64,000 nucleotides of DNA from Ectocarpus siliculosus (GCA_000310025.1 FN649738.1:65032-129031), one strand, 5' to 3'; shown: positions 22,591-36,362, numbered from the stretch's first letter. Made by a program: numbers and translations. Notes: a model not told the origin generated them from the sequence alone.

Positions 22591-25500
22591 CCCTTGTGGC
22601 ACAGTGCAAGTCACGTCGACCGACCCTTCCAGGTGTGAAACTCTCAGAGGAGGGATGATCTCTTACCAGGCCACGAACGAGAACCCGAACGAGAATTACG
22701 AGGTCATTCCGTTTTTGAACAACATGCCGGGACACAGCAATACAGCAGTGGTGGGGTTCGGTTACGGGATCCCTGTTACTACGTGTTCTGCATAGCGACC
22801 AATCGCGAGGCACCACAGCTGCACTCCGACCAAGAGCAGCTCAACAAACCGGCCTGAGCCGCTGAACAGACCTGATGTGCCTGGAATTACATGTACACCG
22901 GCTTGCACCGGCCACCAATCAATTCCATCCCTGCCTGACCAGCCTGAAACCTGACAATGCTGCTGAAGGCTGCTGAAGGGTTGCAAAACCGGGCTCACCA
23001 CGCTGCTCAAAGCTACTCACCGCGTTTTGAAGTGCAACGACTCTGTGTGGTGGAAGTTGGGCGACAGGAGGGCAAGAGGGGTATACGCGCACCGCTGTCT
23101 GAAGAAAAAAAGAAGTCTCCGCTGATGCTTGTAATTTCGTATGTTTATATCTATCGAAGGATACTGGTTCTGCATCAAAGTCTGCAGGGGAAAGTGTCCC
23201 CATACACGTCAATAATTAATAGGCCGGGTGTACACCTTGTACCAGGTGTGGATAGTACGTCTACAGTAGAACGCACAACAAATACAAACACAGAAAGACT
23301 GCGCGTTCCAGATACAACCACAGTCACAAAAATGTGTCCAAGCCTGTACAGCGAGTGGAAGAAAAATGGGCTACAACTAACTGCTGTGTTTTACAGAGCA
23401 GTAAACATGGTACTGCTGTCTGTCTGACTCTCTCTGATTACCTCCGTGTGTTTGTATAATTTTCCGTTCTTCATCTTCCCAATCAATCCTTCCATTCTTC
23501 CGACGCCCTTCCAATCAAAAAAGCGATCGGAAAGTGTCACGCATGTCAGGGATACCACCAAAAGATTGTGAACCCCAAGTTAACGCGTGGGCACAGCGAG
23601 AGGTATACGGACGCCCGCGGCGAATCGACTCTTTCTGGTGCCGCGCCTGCGAAGGATCCGCGCGACCACAAACTTTCGGAACAAAAATACTTCGAAGATT
23701 CAAGTTGGGAGATTCAAGGCACAACAGGTTCCGAATTTGCACAAACAGCACACCACATTCGACGTCGACACGCACAGAAGTGAGGCATCGAGCACGTTAA
23801 GGGGACTGCACCTGAGACCCAGGTGCTGCTGCTACATACAGAGCTGCCAAGTTCACCAACATCTGCTGCTGTTCCGAGGAGCTGAGGAGCCTGAGGGCCT
23901 GTGGAGCTGGTCGCACCAGCTGACCCGTCATTGGAAGAACCAGAACCAAATCGTGTCATCGTGGTATCGTGGTTCTTGGGCGTGCATGGTACGCATACCG
24001 TCACGACCGCCGTGCCGATGGTTCGATGTTCGATGCACCCGTACAGGTGAACCGATCCCAGCAGCCGGATAGCCGGGTCGGCTGAGCCGGATAGCCGGTT
24101 GCCGATTGGCCGCATCCTGGGTTATAGGGTTAGGGTTAGACTACAGCTGACTGGGTATCGATATTTTTCACCCTGATGATGATGCGGACTACACTCTACG
24201 TGTACACTACTGCTGCCGTGAGAGCCACAACTACGATTACGTACGACAGTTGTACGGAAGTCACAGCGGTCTACTGCGCGAAACGACCTGATCGTCGGCT
24301 GTGGATGGAACGAAGAACACAAGGGCTAATACTGCGCAGTCTATGAAGTAGTTATTTACGCGATGAAGAGAGCCCATCATCGGCAGGTATTTTCAACGGA
24401 CACCATTCTTCAAAGCCAAAAAGCGGCGGACAGCAGAATGAACACAAATAATTGGCATCACCCCATTGCACTATTAATACTGATGTGCGGCATCGCAGGA
24501 AGCACCGGTGGGCACTGCACGGCTACGAGGAGGTCTTGATCATGTTACGGGGCGTTGCTGGAGAAACGGTTGTGCGGAAGGTACAGACGACCTCGGTGAC
24601 AAGCGCCACACAAGCACGGAGTGCCGCAGCCACGGCCAGAGATGGGAATACAAGAAATACAAGTCAAGGATTAACTGTACTGCACTGTATTGCTGTACAT
24701 GGCACACCTACGTTTTTACCATATATGTATATCTCGCTTCATTTGTGTAACGTGTGGAATAATCTAGTCTAGAGCTTTTCTCTCCCTCTTTCTTCGTCCA
24801 ATATGATCGGTTCAGCGTTCCCTGTAGGCATGGTGTGATGGTGTGAGGTAGACGAACAAGTTCGATCTGTCGTACACTAGTCACCGACAGGTGATGGAGC
24901 ACAAGGAAGAAGGGTAGACTAATTCAAGGCTCTGTCGGTGAACGGATTGAGGCCAGGTGATGGCAGAGGGCCAATAATACGTTCGAATCTCATGTCGACA
25001 AGACTGGTCGATTCGGACATGCAATTACAGGTACTACACGTAGATCTACAGTAAACACCTGCGGCACTCGGAAAAAGATATTCGAAGATAGAAGCTTCGA
25101 TATCATCGGCGAATAGTCTATCATACTTTGAAGTAGTATACAAGTATGACAAGTTTTTAGTCATGGATTGCTTGGATGGAAATCATATGTCAATTTCATG
25201 AATCTCCATCGACGGGAAGAGTAGATGGAGTGCAACAGAAGCCCATGTATGCCCGTTGTACGGCCCACGAGTATCCACAGTCAGTGCGCAGTTCAACGGG
25301 CGTACCATGGAAGCCCATGGAATGTTCCTTGTGCGTGTTTCCTGCATGTGTTGGATAGAGGTTTTGGTCTGCAGCTCGTCATATCTGGTACGTCTTTTAC
25401 CTCGGGGGCCACTGCCGGTTACCGTTTGCAAATTCAAGTATGCCCGCTTGTTTGATGGCAGCCTCTCATTCGAGTGCAGCTGTTGTGGTGCTTGTGGCGT

Positions 25501-25667
25501 GTGTGCGCCATCCCTTCTTTGGCGCATTCACACTAGCAAACCTGGGATTGTTTCAAATCTCTGTAGAAGACTACCATCTGGGCTAGTCTGTACGTGGATG
25601 CTCGCTACGAGATTATCTCCTTCCCGCAACGTAACATGCCATGGATATGTACGCCACAAACGACACA
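22591..25667. other. 3.1 kb without a recognisable gene
   Basis: Open frames at 22604-22795 and 23568-23783 (plus strand) have mixed composition, but no start context, splice sites or family match that I recognise. Two and a half TTAGGG telomere-type units occur at 24125-24139. Part of this stretch, next to 25668, should hold the 3' UTR of the dynein-2 gene. Confidence 0.4.
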
Positions 25668-28600
25668 TCACGCCCAAAGCACCTCCCCTAGCCACTCTTT
25701 CATGCGTTCCCGCTCGCTAACTTCTGGGACACCCGCTTCTGACCTCTCTACTCCGTCAGCAACTGGCGGTGACCGCGACTGGCGAAACATTCTGCCAGCC
25801 AGTGTCTTCGCGAATACGCTCCCTCCGAAGGCGAGCGCTACCTTCGGCCTCCTTCCCGTGGCGAGGGTCTCGTTCGAAAGCGCTAGCGTGGGTAGCGCGA
25901 GCGACGACGACGACGCGTCTTCTACAACTGCTGCTGGTGGATTCGTTGGCGACCTCGAGCGTTCCATGACGCCAACGCTAGCGTCGGGACAGCCCTCGGA
26001 TGCCACCGGGCCGGCATCGTCTTCGAGGAGATCGAATGCGTGCACCATCCCGAGAACATCAAGGGCGAAGAACACCGCCGGTCGATGTTCTGACCAAGCC
26101 AAAGATGAAATCGCGGCTGGCCAACTGCTACTGCTACCGCCATTTCTTCTGCTGTCAGCGGCGGCGGTTGACCCTGCTTCCCACGTCGTAAGCGGAACGA
26201 CAGAGGCCTCCTGCGGTTTTTCCGGTTGTTGACGGGGACCGATCGGTGGGTTTGCGTTTAGGGCTTCGTTAATGTTCGAGGGAACACCTGCCTTAGAAAA
26301 TGCGTCCATCCTCTCACGCGGTGTCGAAAGGATACGATCAAGAGCAAACTTGCTGCAACAATACGTGTGGCGAAGGAGCTCATGAGATTCACCCACCAGG
26401 AGGTGCTTGATCCATTCCGCACAAATCGAAGGAGATTGTGGTGGTCAACTGAAAGGTGAGGTCACATCAACGCGCAAAAAGGTTGACAAGTGCGAGGGTT
26501 TAACAATATCTAGCACACATCAGGTCACGTACAGCTGCTCACGTTATACAAGCGCACGCTTCCATCTCCGCATCCGGCCAAAAAGTACTTTGGGAAAAAG
26601 GGGCTGAAGGCCAAGCAAGTCACTCCGCCCATCGCCCCCTCCCGTTCCTCTCCCGTGCCTCCGCCGCCCCCATCCAGGCGACGTTCTCCTGGCCGCCGCG
26701 GGGGCCCGTACGCACGTGGCGGAGGCGGCTTTCCAAGGCGGGAGGCATGTGTGACCCGATCCGAAGAGTCTCCGATAAGGAATCGGTTAGGGTCCTCAGG
26801 TGAAAACGCCAGAGCTCTGGCCGACCCGGCAGCAGCCGAGGAAGCGGTAGTGTCGGTGGTCTGGTCCAGCCTGTTTCTTGTTGAGGTTGAAAAGCGAGGG
26901 ACCGACACAGGTACTGCACCGCCGCCGCCTCGCGGACGCACTGCGGCCGCCAGAGAGGGTTGATCACCCGGACGCAACGCCTTGGAGAGCGCGAGGCGTA
27001 CTCGCCCTCCCGGGCTGAGACCCAGGTCAGTCTACGGTAGAGACGGTGGGCGCGGAGGCGGAGCGGGGTCTTGGTGTTGATAGATTTTTTATGCTAAAGC
27101 CTACATGTGACAGCATGACGACCATGTTGAGAGCCGGTTTCATGTTGAGAGCCGGTTTCATTTCGTGGAAAGTGATCTGGAGGAGGTAGGCGCTTCCGTT
27201 TCCGAACGAAAACGGAAAACGGGTTCCGTCCGTCAGACTCTGAACTACCACTGCTAACACCCCGGTGGCGACAGGAGACACACGTGAAGGGTGCACTTTT
27301 TTTCCTTGACGATGCTCTACGCGGCGGACTGAAGGAGCTAGCAGATGAGAACAACACAATCATTGAAGAGACAGCTTGCTCGGGAGCACACAATACTGTG
27401 TGCAACAACTACCGCTCCGGGCTCGCAAAGAGGTCATCGCGTCCACATTGCTCCGCCCGCATCAGGTGGCATGTCAAAAGCTTCCGGATCACCCTGCAAT
27501 GTTGGGAAATTTCTGAACCACAATCAAAATTTTCGAAGCTCCTGACTTGCCTACCTGGGACCCTCCCTCGTCCCCTCTCGGGACCTCACTTGCAAGCCAG
27601 ATGGACACCGTCCCTCTGTCGTCCAGCGAAGCTACCTGGAAGGAGCAGGCGTCCCCGAGGGAAATCATGCCTCCTATCCCGCCGCCGCCACCATCCATCC
27701 CTACTCCTCCTGTCGGGGAGGGGATGGCAACGACGGACACGACCTTTGAGGAGTGTCCGCATCCGGCTTTCGATAGTCCTCCGTCCTCGCCCCTACCATC
27801 ACCGCCGGCGGTGACGTACGTGGGCGCACGGATGCCGCAGTGTAGCCCTAGTTCTCGTGACTCCTGTGATGTTGTTGTCGGATGGGGTCGAACGCAACGG
27901 GTGCGGCGCGCGTGCAGTAAGTACGTTCTCACGCCGTCTCGGTTTCTAGCCGACACGCTTCGACTCAACGAATGTCCGACCCGAAATCACCCACCAAGAG
28001 TAGTCTACTGTTCACGAAACGCACATCCAAAGCCCTCGCGATACTTGTTGCCGTCTCAGTTTACCTCGTGGAACAAAGGGTTCGTGGTGCAACTTACCGC
28101 CGCGCGACCTTCCGACGCCGTCTCTCTAAGGTCCCACAGCAGCAAGCACCCCTCTTCGGTTCCCGTGATCACGACGTGCGCCTGGTGCCGCGCCAGGCAC
28201 AGGCAGGAGAAAAGACCCTCCCCACAGAGAACACTCACGGGGGCACCCTTGTTGGTTGTTGACGAGTTTGGTTCCGAGGGGGGGGGGTCGTCAGCAGCGA
28301 GAAGTCTCTGGGTTTGTGGCCTCGGGTTGTAGAATGTGCTGTAGAGTGATAAAAATTTCTTGGGCAAGGGATTAGATCGCGTCTTGTGTCGGTGCTGGTG
28401 CTCAAGAAGGGCATCACGCTCGTGACAAGCGACGTGCCGAGTACCGCGACCGAAAGTGACAATTTTGCCAAGCACATGACGCACGTGTCCGATGAAAAAA
28501 TATATAGGGAGCCCTCGTGAACGCACTAGAGGACAGCTGCGAACGCTGGGATTGTGTAGGGATTGGAGCTTGCCGTGAGGTCCGTCGCGCAAAGGTTGGC

Positions 28601-31600
28601 CTTGACGGTTCCCGACCAATGAGGCATGCAGCGACAAATACGAAGGTTTACTTGATCCGTTGCATTTTCCTTATCGTCCTACACTCACCTGGACATTCTC
28701 GGTGTTCCAGACACAAACCACCCCGCAGCCCTCCAACACAGCCTCTCGTTCATCCGTCCCCCCCCCACCACCACCGCCGCCACCGTCTTCTGATCGTCTC
28801 CGCCGCCCCACCGGCCTCGCGTGCGCGGTGACGAGCATCGACCGTTTCACCTTGCTGAACTCCACCCCGACAACCTCGGACCCCTCGAGAAGCGCCCCCG
28901 CCCCACGCCCTCTGACCCTACCCTCATCGCCCCCTTGCCTTCGCTTTTCCTCCGCCGTGGAAGATCCAGTGTCTTCCGTAGCTGCAGCAGTCGCACCGCG
29001 GGCACCAGCGCCGAACACCCCTCCTTCTGCGCCCACCTCTTCCCACCCCTCTCCCTCTCGGCCGCCCGCTCCCGAGAACAGCGCGCCCCGTTCGCGACCG
29101 ACTGCGTCCTCGTGTTCGCCTCTTGCCGGGTCTAGGGGATGGCTTCCCCCCCGCCGCTTCACAGGCGCGTGGAGCAGGTTCTCCTCGCACAGTGTCTCCA
29201 TGACAACGCTGGCTTGCCGCAAGAATTTTCCGAGTCGAAGAGGTGGCGGAAGAGTGTCTGATCCTCCTGCGGAGGACACCCTGCCACTGCTGCCGTCGAA
29301 ATCGGTCCCGTAGCGTGGTGCCGGGTATTCTTGCTCGCCGGGATCGGTGCCGGCTACCATGCCGTTGCCGTTGTAGATCCCCTTGAAGGTCGTTGTCGCC
29401 GACCCCGGCCCGCTAGCTGGAACGTCTTCGCCGCCGTCCACCACCGTCCGCTGCTGTGTTTGGCCCCCTTCTTCGCCTTTAGCTTGGTGTCGTTCCGGGG
29501 GTCGGCGGTTGGACCGCAACCTCCTCATGAGGTTTTCCAGGGCGGTGTCGTCGTGGCCAAGGTGGAACTGGACCTCCTTGTGGGACTGGACGATCTGAGG
29601 TTGTTCGATGTCGACCGTGGCGGGGTCGTTTTGGCGACGAAGAGGACGAGGAGAGGAGAGCAGCATCATCGCAAGAGACTCAGACGCAAGACACGCACAA
29701 TGATGGGAAGAGCCGATGTCGAAGAATAAAATGACAACATCGCTATGGAACGCTTGGAGTAGTTCATAGAAAGGTAGTCTGTTTCGACTACGCTCGGGAG
29801 GGGAAAACGCCGGCGTACAAGCACGGGTCTTGGAGTGTTTCAATGAGGTCATCTCGATACGAATGCAGCTTCCGTGCCCTGCTTGCCCATCCCATCCGCA
29901 GCGTGATGGTGCGTCGGAGATACAATGCGCAGGTGGAGGCCTTGGGTAGACAGGTCGACAAGGTCATTGAGAAGCTCGAGAACAGAGGGGGAAACCCTCT
30001 GGCCCCCATCCCCTCGATGGCGACCATGCGGGACCGCTCGGAGCGGGAAAGGAACTCCATCCCCTCGATGGCGACCATGCTGGACCGCTGGGAGCGGGAA
30101 AGGAAAACCTGAAAAAGGCAATGTCTCTCAGCCTTCTTGGTGCTGCTGGAAAACACCGCAATTCGGAATACGATGCTGCCGAACGAATGGAACCCGGTCG
30201 AAACCGTACGACTTCTCCAAGCGTGTACAGCACACCACGCGGCGGAGAAACCACGCAGAACGCTCAGGAAAGCCACAACGAGAACGTCTCAAGCTCTTGG
30301 CCAGGTTGATGCGCAACTATCTTCCACCCCATTTCGCAACACGAGATTTCCGTCTCCGTTCCATTCTCCCTGGACGCAAACCCTTAGTTTGGCCTTGTTT
30401 GTCTTTTCCAGCTGTTCCGAAAAAAAACACGCATCGGCAGCATGCCATCCTCCCGACCACGAGTCCACGACACGGTCCGTGCGAACGCCGCTATTCATGT
30501 ACCTCATCGGTTTGCCCCTCCACGGAGCGCGCATCGTCGTTGGTCTGCGTCCCTGCCTGGCGTATCAACGCCGGCTGCCCCCTCAGTCGGCGATGGTACA
30601 GGTCTATCGGCAGAATAGGGACTTGGTCGAACAGCCGGACCGACTCCACTTCCAGCCTGGAGGCCCCGCGGATGGCTCTCACGCGCTCTGCACGGGGGTC
30701 TCCTGGAGAGAGGGAAGGAAGGCAATATCGGGAAACCAGACAGGATCATCGTCGAGATATACACCAGCCCCCATATAAGCATTGTAGCTCCCCCCGGCAA
30801 CGCCTGAAAGGCGGAAAATGTGAGGACTGGAGGTACCTGTTGACATCCAACGTAAGTTCGGGCTGGTGTTGTTTGTCTTTGGATGCGGACGGCACGAGAT
30901 CACATTAGCGGATCGACGCTACGCGCAGGCGGGAGACCTTGCATAGACCCAGTCCATGCTTGGGTGATGGGTGTGGGGTGCAGAGCAAGGCAGTCTAGTC
31001 GACGCGCGAGAAATGTCCTGACACCTGTAGCGATTCGGTCGATGCCTCTTCCACCCGGATTCAGTGGGGCACGGAAAAAGCCGAGTGCTCCAGGTAGAAA
31101 TTGAAAACATACCAAACAAGCGCTGTACAAAAGCGCTCTATTGTGGACACTTGAACAGCGAACTTGGGGTGGTATGCGTAACGATGTGCCGCGAGCGTGC
31201 CTAACAAAGGAGGGCCATCATCAAACCACGTGGAAGCTACAGACAGCCAGACAGCCGCCGGTTTCTATCGTTCTGGACCTGCCACTTCAATCAATCGGCA
31301 ACCTGTGTGGTCGAAAACTCGCCGAGAAGACAAATCCGTCCGTACATACACACAATCACACACCGCACACCGCAAAGGATTGTACGGAGTGTGCGCCGGC
31401 TGTACTGAGGCGCGCCCGCATCTCACCTTTAGCCAGCGCACGCGTCAGCGCCTTCGCGTCGGCCATCTTGAAACCGCTGCCCTTTCGGCTGCGCTTGACG
31501 TCAGCAGACGCATCTACGGAGAACTTCCCCTTCGCTACGGCAGCAGAAGCCTCGCCCCCGGTTGCCGCGGCCGCTGCAGCGCTCCTAGAGCCCTTCGCAC

Positions 31601-34357
31601 CTTTTGCTCCCCTAACCGCCTTCGCGTCTGAGGAAGACTTCACATCGGCCTATTTGTGTGTATAGGTGCAGAGGGTGGTTTAACGTCGCCAGCTATGGAG
31701 GGGAGAGTGGGGGGGCTGTGGCGTGCGACGGTCTCAGGTGTACACTGAAGGCGGGAAAATCTCGCATAATGTACAAACGGCGGCACGGAACACAAGGGGG
31801 TCATCCTGGCGCCTCCCGGCTGGTACGATCAACAAACCACCAGGATATTCCTCGACTCTAGATGTGGGTGAATGACACTTGCACCGGTGGTGCGGGCAAC
31901 GCACGGCACCCGCCTTCGAGGAAAACTTTTGTACAACCCATCCACAGGCACTGTAGCCGTAAGCGCCACAGTGACCTTGGTTGTCGTGCACTTTGTTCTG
32001 AAAACGACTGCTCTAGAAGCTTGGGGGTCGGTCGGTGCATGTGGCGGGGGAGGCTACATCTGGAAATCTCCAGTTTCGACCAACCAACGCTACTGGCTGC
32101 GTGCATGCACGACGATATCGTATATCTTGTGTGCTTTATAGGTGGCAGTCTCAGACGTCGTCGTCCCCGGACGGCAGTTCGCGGTAAGGGGGCGCGTGCT
32201 GCGACAAGTCGGGTGGGCCTTTTTCGAAGCGATCCCTGATATCGCCCCTTACTTCTAGAGAAAGCCCAACCGCCCTGGCATAGCGGTTGTTCATACTAGG
32301 CCGGATTGACCGCGCTCCAACAGTACTTCCTGAGAGTGTTCGATGACGTCTTCTACAACAGACGTTTCCACTGTTGAGTCGGTCAGCCAACTGATACCCT
32401 CATCTCGAAGAGAGACGGCAGCCACAAGAAATAACCTGCTCGCACAATTTTTAGTCCACTCCTTTCGTGGCGATCCAAGTATAGTTCCCGGGAGTCCGTA
32501 CCATGCAATTCAACTTTCAGCAAGATCAACGTGGTGTCCTTACCGTGGCGGCTTCTGAGGGTTTCGGGCTTGGTCTGGCCACCTTTCGTTCTCTCGCGGC
32601 GATGTTCTCCTCGCGAAGAGAGTCCCTCAACTCTTCGAGAACCTGGGGACGGCATTGAACACAACCAAGCCAGGCTTAATGCAAGCAGTGACGACTTCAC
32701 AGCAACACCGACGTTATCGAGAGAGCCAGGCAGAGTTGTGGTTCATCCGCATACAAAGCAGTCTGGATATCACGCCAGCTCCGCCCTCCCTGGCCACACC
32801 TTGTCGTCCGGCGCCTGGATGTTGTCCCCCGGTCTTCTCATCTTTAGAGCCGGAGACACCACCGCCCCTCCCCCTTCGCCCCGGGCAGAACCAGGGCGAG
32901 TGACAGACGCGGCGGTGGCTTTGCCGACTGGCGGTGGAGGCCCCTCGTCTTCCCCTTCCCCGTCAAACTCATCTGAATACTCCTCGAAACATTCGTCGTC
33001 GTAGCCACCGCCGCAATCTTCGTCCTCGACCTCCATATCAGGTGGGACCTGTCATCGCCGGGTGGGATGTTGGAGTTCCTTGAGCGCATCCCCACTAACC
33101 AACGTGCTCACGACCACCGTACCGGCAGCACTCAAGACAGAACGCCATATCGCCATGCAGGCACAGAGCCGTAGGATTACTTTGCTCGACGAGTTATGCT
33201 CCGCGGTCCTCGTACTATACACAGTACATGTTTTATGGCCCCTTCTTCCTATTGGAAACACTCAACCTCTTACAGGCATCCGCACCTGTGGTGCAACCCG
33301 CCCATCGGGTAGCGCTGGATTCCGTCCAACATCATCGGCAACGGCAGCGGATGCATCACTTCTCCATCTTTCAGGACACGAGGGCATTTGAATCAGAGCA
33401 CGGTCACCCCCATCAATGTTTTTGCACGTTAACCATCGTTTGTAAATTGGTCTTGTCAGTGCACGGGCACGTCTGGGTTCCAAATCGGATGATCGGTATT
33501 TGCCACTTCGACCAATGTGTGGTAATTCAAAAGACTTCTAGATATAACAAGGATGTTTAATAAACTGCAGAAGTTGACGACTCCACATCAGTGCCCGGCT
33601 TGTTCCATATACATTCAACAGCGCGGTCGAGTGTGCAGCTGGTCAAGGACATGGAAGGGCGGATTCTACTGTGCACGCATTTGCGGGTGATCCTGTGTTG
33701 GATTTGCTGAAGATTTAAAATCCTAACGCGTCGCGAAAGAGACGCAGACACCCACAGTCCCGTGCCAGCGTTTTGCCACGTTCTACTGGAGTTTCCTGTT
33801 CGGTCGGCAGCATGTCAACACCACCCCAATGCCATTGCATACTACACGTAGTAGTCCATGTGGTGTGTAGAGACTCACTTTTGCAAGATGGCCCGATCCA
33901 CGCCACCTCCACTGCCACCGAGTTCTCTCTCGGCTACGGGCTGGTCCCGCTGGGCTATTTGGTGCCTCTCTTCCCCTAGTGCCGCATGTACCTGCCCGCC
34001 GTCATGATCCGTGCCACCAATCCGTCTTCTTACCCCCTTCGCCCCTGGCCTAGTGCGAGACGACCCAGCCTCAGCTGGCCGTACGGAACCTTTGTCTTGA
34101 GCAAGAGCAAGGTCGGGGCTGGCCGCCAGCCCCCCGCTTTCTCGACGAGGACCATCGCTGCCGTGCTCCCGAACACGCTCCCCTCCTGCCCCAGCGGGGG
34201 CTGCTGCACGGGAAGAAGACTTTCGGCGAGTGGACTTCTTCGAGCCGCCTCCTGCGGCTCCGCTAGGGCGGCTTCCCCGACGGCGAGGCTTCTCATCTGC
34301 TGGTTCTCGGTGTCGGTCTCGAGAAGGATCCAGCGGGCGACCTGCATCCTCCGACAT
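25668..34357 (-). CDS. DYNC2I1: Dynein-2 intermediate chain 1 (WDR60), ten exons
   Basis: This is an intermediate chain of the dynein-2 motor that drives retrograde intraflagellar transport. Exons (minus strand): 34357-33992, 33048-32800, 32642-32544, 31649-31427, 30702-30503, 29594-28689, 28247-28098, 27863-27555, 27031-26543, 26210-25668. All phases agree, giving about 1177 aa against about 1066 in human WDR60. As in WDR60, the N-terminus is charged, followed by an acidic patch (GYDDECFEEYSDEF) and a helical segment (VLEELRDSLREENIAARERK). Next come FDQVPILPIDLY with GTQTNDD and QTDE, then LGKFLRQASVVMETLCEE. The C-terminal half is a WD40 propeller: VVCVWNTENVQ, GCLLLWDLRE, ASLDDRGTVSIW, DLGLSPGGRVRL, FLAGCGDGSVRLYN, SLAWSEHRPAVFFALD and DLLEDDAGPVA. 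It ends EWLGEVLWA. An upstream in-frame ATG at 34375 is an alternative start. A small exon could be missing between exons 7 and 8, where the human protein has extra sequence. Confidence 0.88.
29843..30112 (+). CDS. 89-aa ORF with coiled coil and 17-aa tandem repeat, antisense in a DYNC2I1 intron
   Basis: The open frame lies on the plus strand inside intron 6-5 of the dynein-2 gene. Residues 24-48 (RRRYNAQVEALGRQVDKVIEKLENR) look like a coiled coil. They are followed by two copies of a 17-residue unit beginning IPSMATM.DR.ERER, encoded by a 51-bp tandem duplication starting at 30008 and 30059. The duplication keeps the frame. I recognise no family. It may be a fragment of a mobile element, a small nested gene, or chance. 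Confidence 0.3.
   Translation: MRSSRYECSFRALLAHPIRSVMVRRRYNAQVEALGRQVDKVIEKLENRGGNPLAPIPSMATMRDRSERERNSIPSMATMLDRWERERKT
30008..30109. repeat. 51-bp tandem duplication, two units
   Basis: Units start at 30008 and 30059 (ATCCCCTCGATGGCGACC) and differ at only a few bases. The length is a multiple of three and preserves the plus-strand frame described for 29843-30112. Confidence 0.85.
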
Positions 34358-36210
34358 ATCAAACGTGCAGAGCACCTATTCGTGCTGGAACTCTCACTCC
34401 TTCAAAGCGTCCACCGCAAGCCTTAGGGAACGCACGTCCTAATAATAGATATCTTGGGTGATCGACAACAGATCCATGTACGAAGATGCACCAAACATGT
34501 GTACGTACCAGGTACCACTGATAAGGATTTTGATGAGTAAATAACGGTCGGCATATTACCAGGGGGCACGCAGATAAGAACAAAGTCACCCCCCGCGGTT
34601 GGAAATCTGTCTGCGCCTGTCCTGTCCGCTGTGTGGCGTGTTTGCATTTGGCTCTTGTCGTGTGTATCAACAGCTGAGGCTGAGAGAGATCTGACTTGGG
34701 GTGTGGTAGCCCAGGTGAGTGGCGTCCGTGAGGTGGTTGCCGTGCGCGTTGTCTATTTCGGAGCGGTGCCCTCCAAATATGGAGAGAGCAAGAGCAAACG
34801 TTCTCGTCTCATCGTTCCTCGAGATGCCTTCAATCTCTCTCGGTGTAGGAGGGCCGCCCACACCCGCTGCCGCTGCTGCTGCTGCTGCTATCTACTGCTC
34901 TTGGTGTTTATTGGCCACACAATCCTGTGTAATAGTGCTCTCCTGCAGTAATGGAGACGCCAGGCAAGGATTGCTCATGCTCATGCCTATATCTCAACCA
35001 ATGGGATGTGCGGAGCGCTCCTTGTGTGCAAACATCCCCCCGTGTATGTATGTACGTGTGTGTTTTGCACATGTTCGGTGCACCAACCCCACAGCTCTGA
35101 ACGTTAACCTTAACCGTTGCTACAGCAGTACTTGTAGCAGCAGCGGCAGTGCCGTACCTTGGCACGTGGCCTTGGTTGGCATCCTTCCGCTGGGTCTTGC
35201 AGTTTTAGAGCTCGTTGTAGTTTGACTTTCGTGGCGATGTCGCGTCGTGCATGCATGTGCAACAGAGTGCGGTGCGCCAAAAATCCCTGGTGCATGGTAT
35301 AAATGGAGCTGTAGCCCGAGCAACTGCCTCCTGTGTAAGAGACTACTGCTGAATACCGTACAGCAGTATCAGCGGTCCCAGTGTAATGGCCGCGTATACA
35401 AGGCCGGTGAAATCGAGTGACACAGGTGGCGTCCTAAACTTTGCAGTTTGTCTCACATCTCTGAATTCTGAAAGGTGGCCTGATATCCGGCAAGCCTGGC
35501 CAACATGTCTCATCAATCCCAACATGTTGGGCATACGCTGAACGCTACGCTACGTGTGTACATCAGCATGTACGCGGCCACATAGGGACCACTGCGGCCC
35601 CGCCAGTTTATAGGGAAGAAAATATCTGCAGTAGCAGCGGGAGCAGCAGGAACGACAATTTTCGTTTGTCTTACGCACAAGTACGGCAGTAGAAAATAGT
35701 ACTTTCAAGACAGAGCAAAAGAGCGGAGCAGTGGTTGGAGAGAGACGGTTAGAGGGAGGGAGGTCGAGTGTGAGCTTGTTCCGTCGAGTTGTTGTACAAT
35801 TACATGTAACGTGTGTCGGGCACGGGTTGCTGCTGTGGAACAATCGGCGATCAACTATTTACTGTTGCCCATCTCTGTTTCAAGTTCCTATTGCCGGGAA
35901 GGCCTTTCGTCATTCCACGTCTGGTCTCTTCTCAACGGCTGTAGTGCCGCGTGACGTCATCATTCATTCGTCAAATCTGTGAAGCATAGCAACCACTTAA
36001 TGGAACGATTCCCCACGCTGTCCGTTGACTAAACAATGAGTTCGGCTGCCCAACTGCGTGTCGTCTCGGTTCCGAACCTGTTGTGTACTCGTAAAGCTTG
36101 TTGGCGCCTGCCTGCACGGCTGGCTGCAGAAGGGTACCGAAAATGTTGCTGTCTGCGTCGCCCCCATCCGTATCGGCCACGTCCAACTTGAATCGACGAA
36201 ACCCACTATT
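34358..36210. promoter_or_regulatory. 1.9-kb divergent intergenic region
   Basis: The start codons of the dynein-2 gene (minus) and the plastid E2 gene (plus) face away from each other across this stretch, so it must hold both promoters and 5' UTRs. I see a short CTG run near 34870-34890 but no coding exon, RNA gene or repeat end. Specific elements cannot be assigned apart from the TATA-like site listed next. Confidence 0.45.
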
Positions 36211-36220
36211 CTATATAAAT
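36211..36220 (+). promoter_or_regulatory. TATA-like box upstream of the plastid E2 gene
   Basis: CTATATAAAT lies about 150 bp before the ATG at 36363, which would leave a 5' UTR of roughly 110-120 bases. Position and sequence are suitable, but no transcript data support it. Confidence 0.4.
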
Positions 36221-36362
36221 CCCGGGTGTCTATACACCGCCGAAACTGAACTTGTCGCCGCTTGTGTTCCCCCTCTCAGCGCGTGGAGGCAGCGCGGCAG
36301 CAGCAGCAACACCGGCGCTGTAACGGTTGTGTGAGCACAGCAGCAGTAGTGGTGAGGTGACC

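Noticed and set aside
24125-24139. TTAGGG-type repeats here and at 54535-54550, considered as interstitial telomere scars
   Set aside because: Only two to three units each, within what chance or minor repair could give.
29925-30908. 327-aa plus-strand open frame
   Set aside because: It overlaps a convincing minus-strand dynein-2 exon (30503-30702) and has Arg/Trp/Pro-rich shadow composition.
32151-32390. Minus-strand frame ending ELPSGDDDV considered as a dynein-2 exon
   Set aside because: No good donor, and the flanking exons (32544-32642 and 31427-31649) already join in phase without it.
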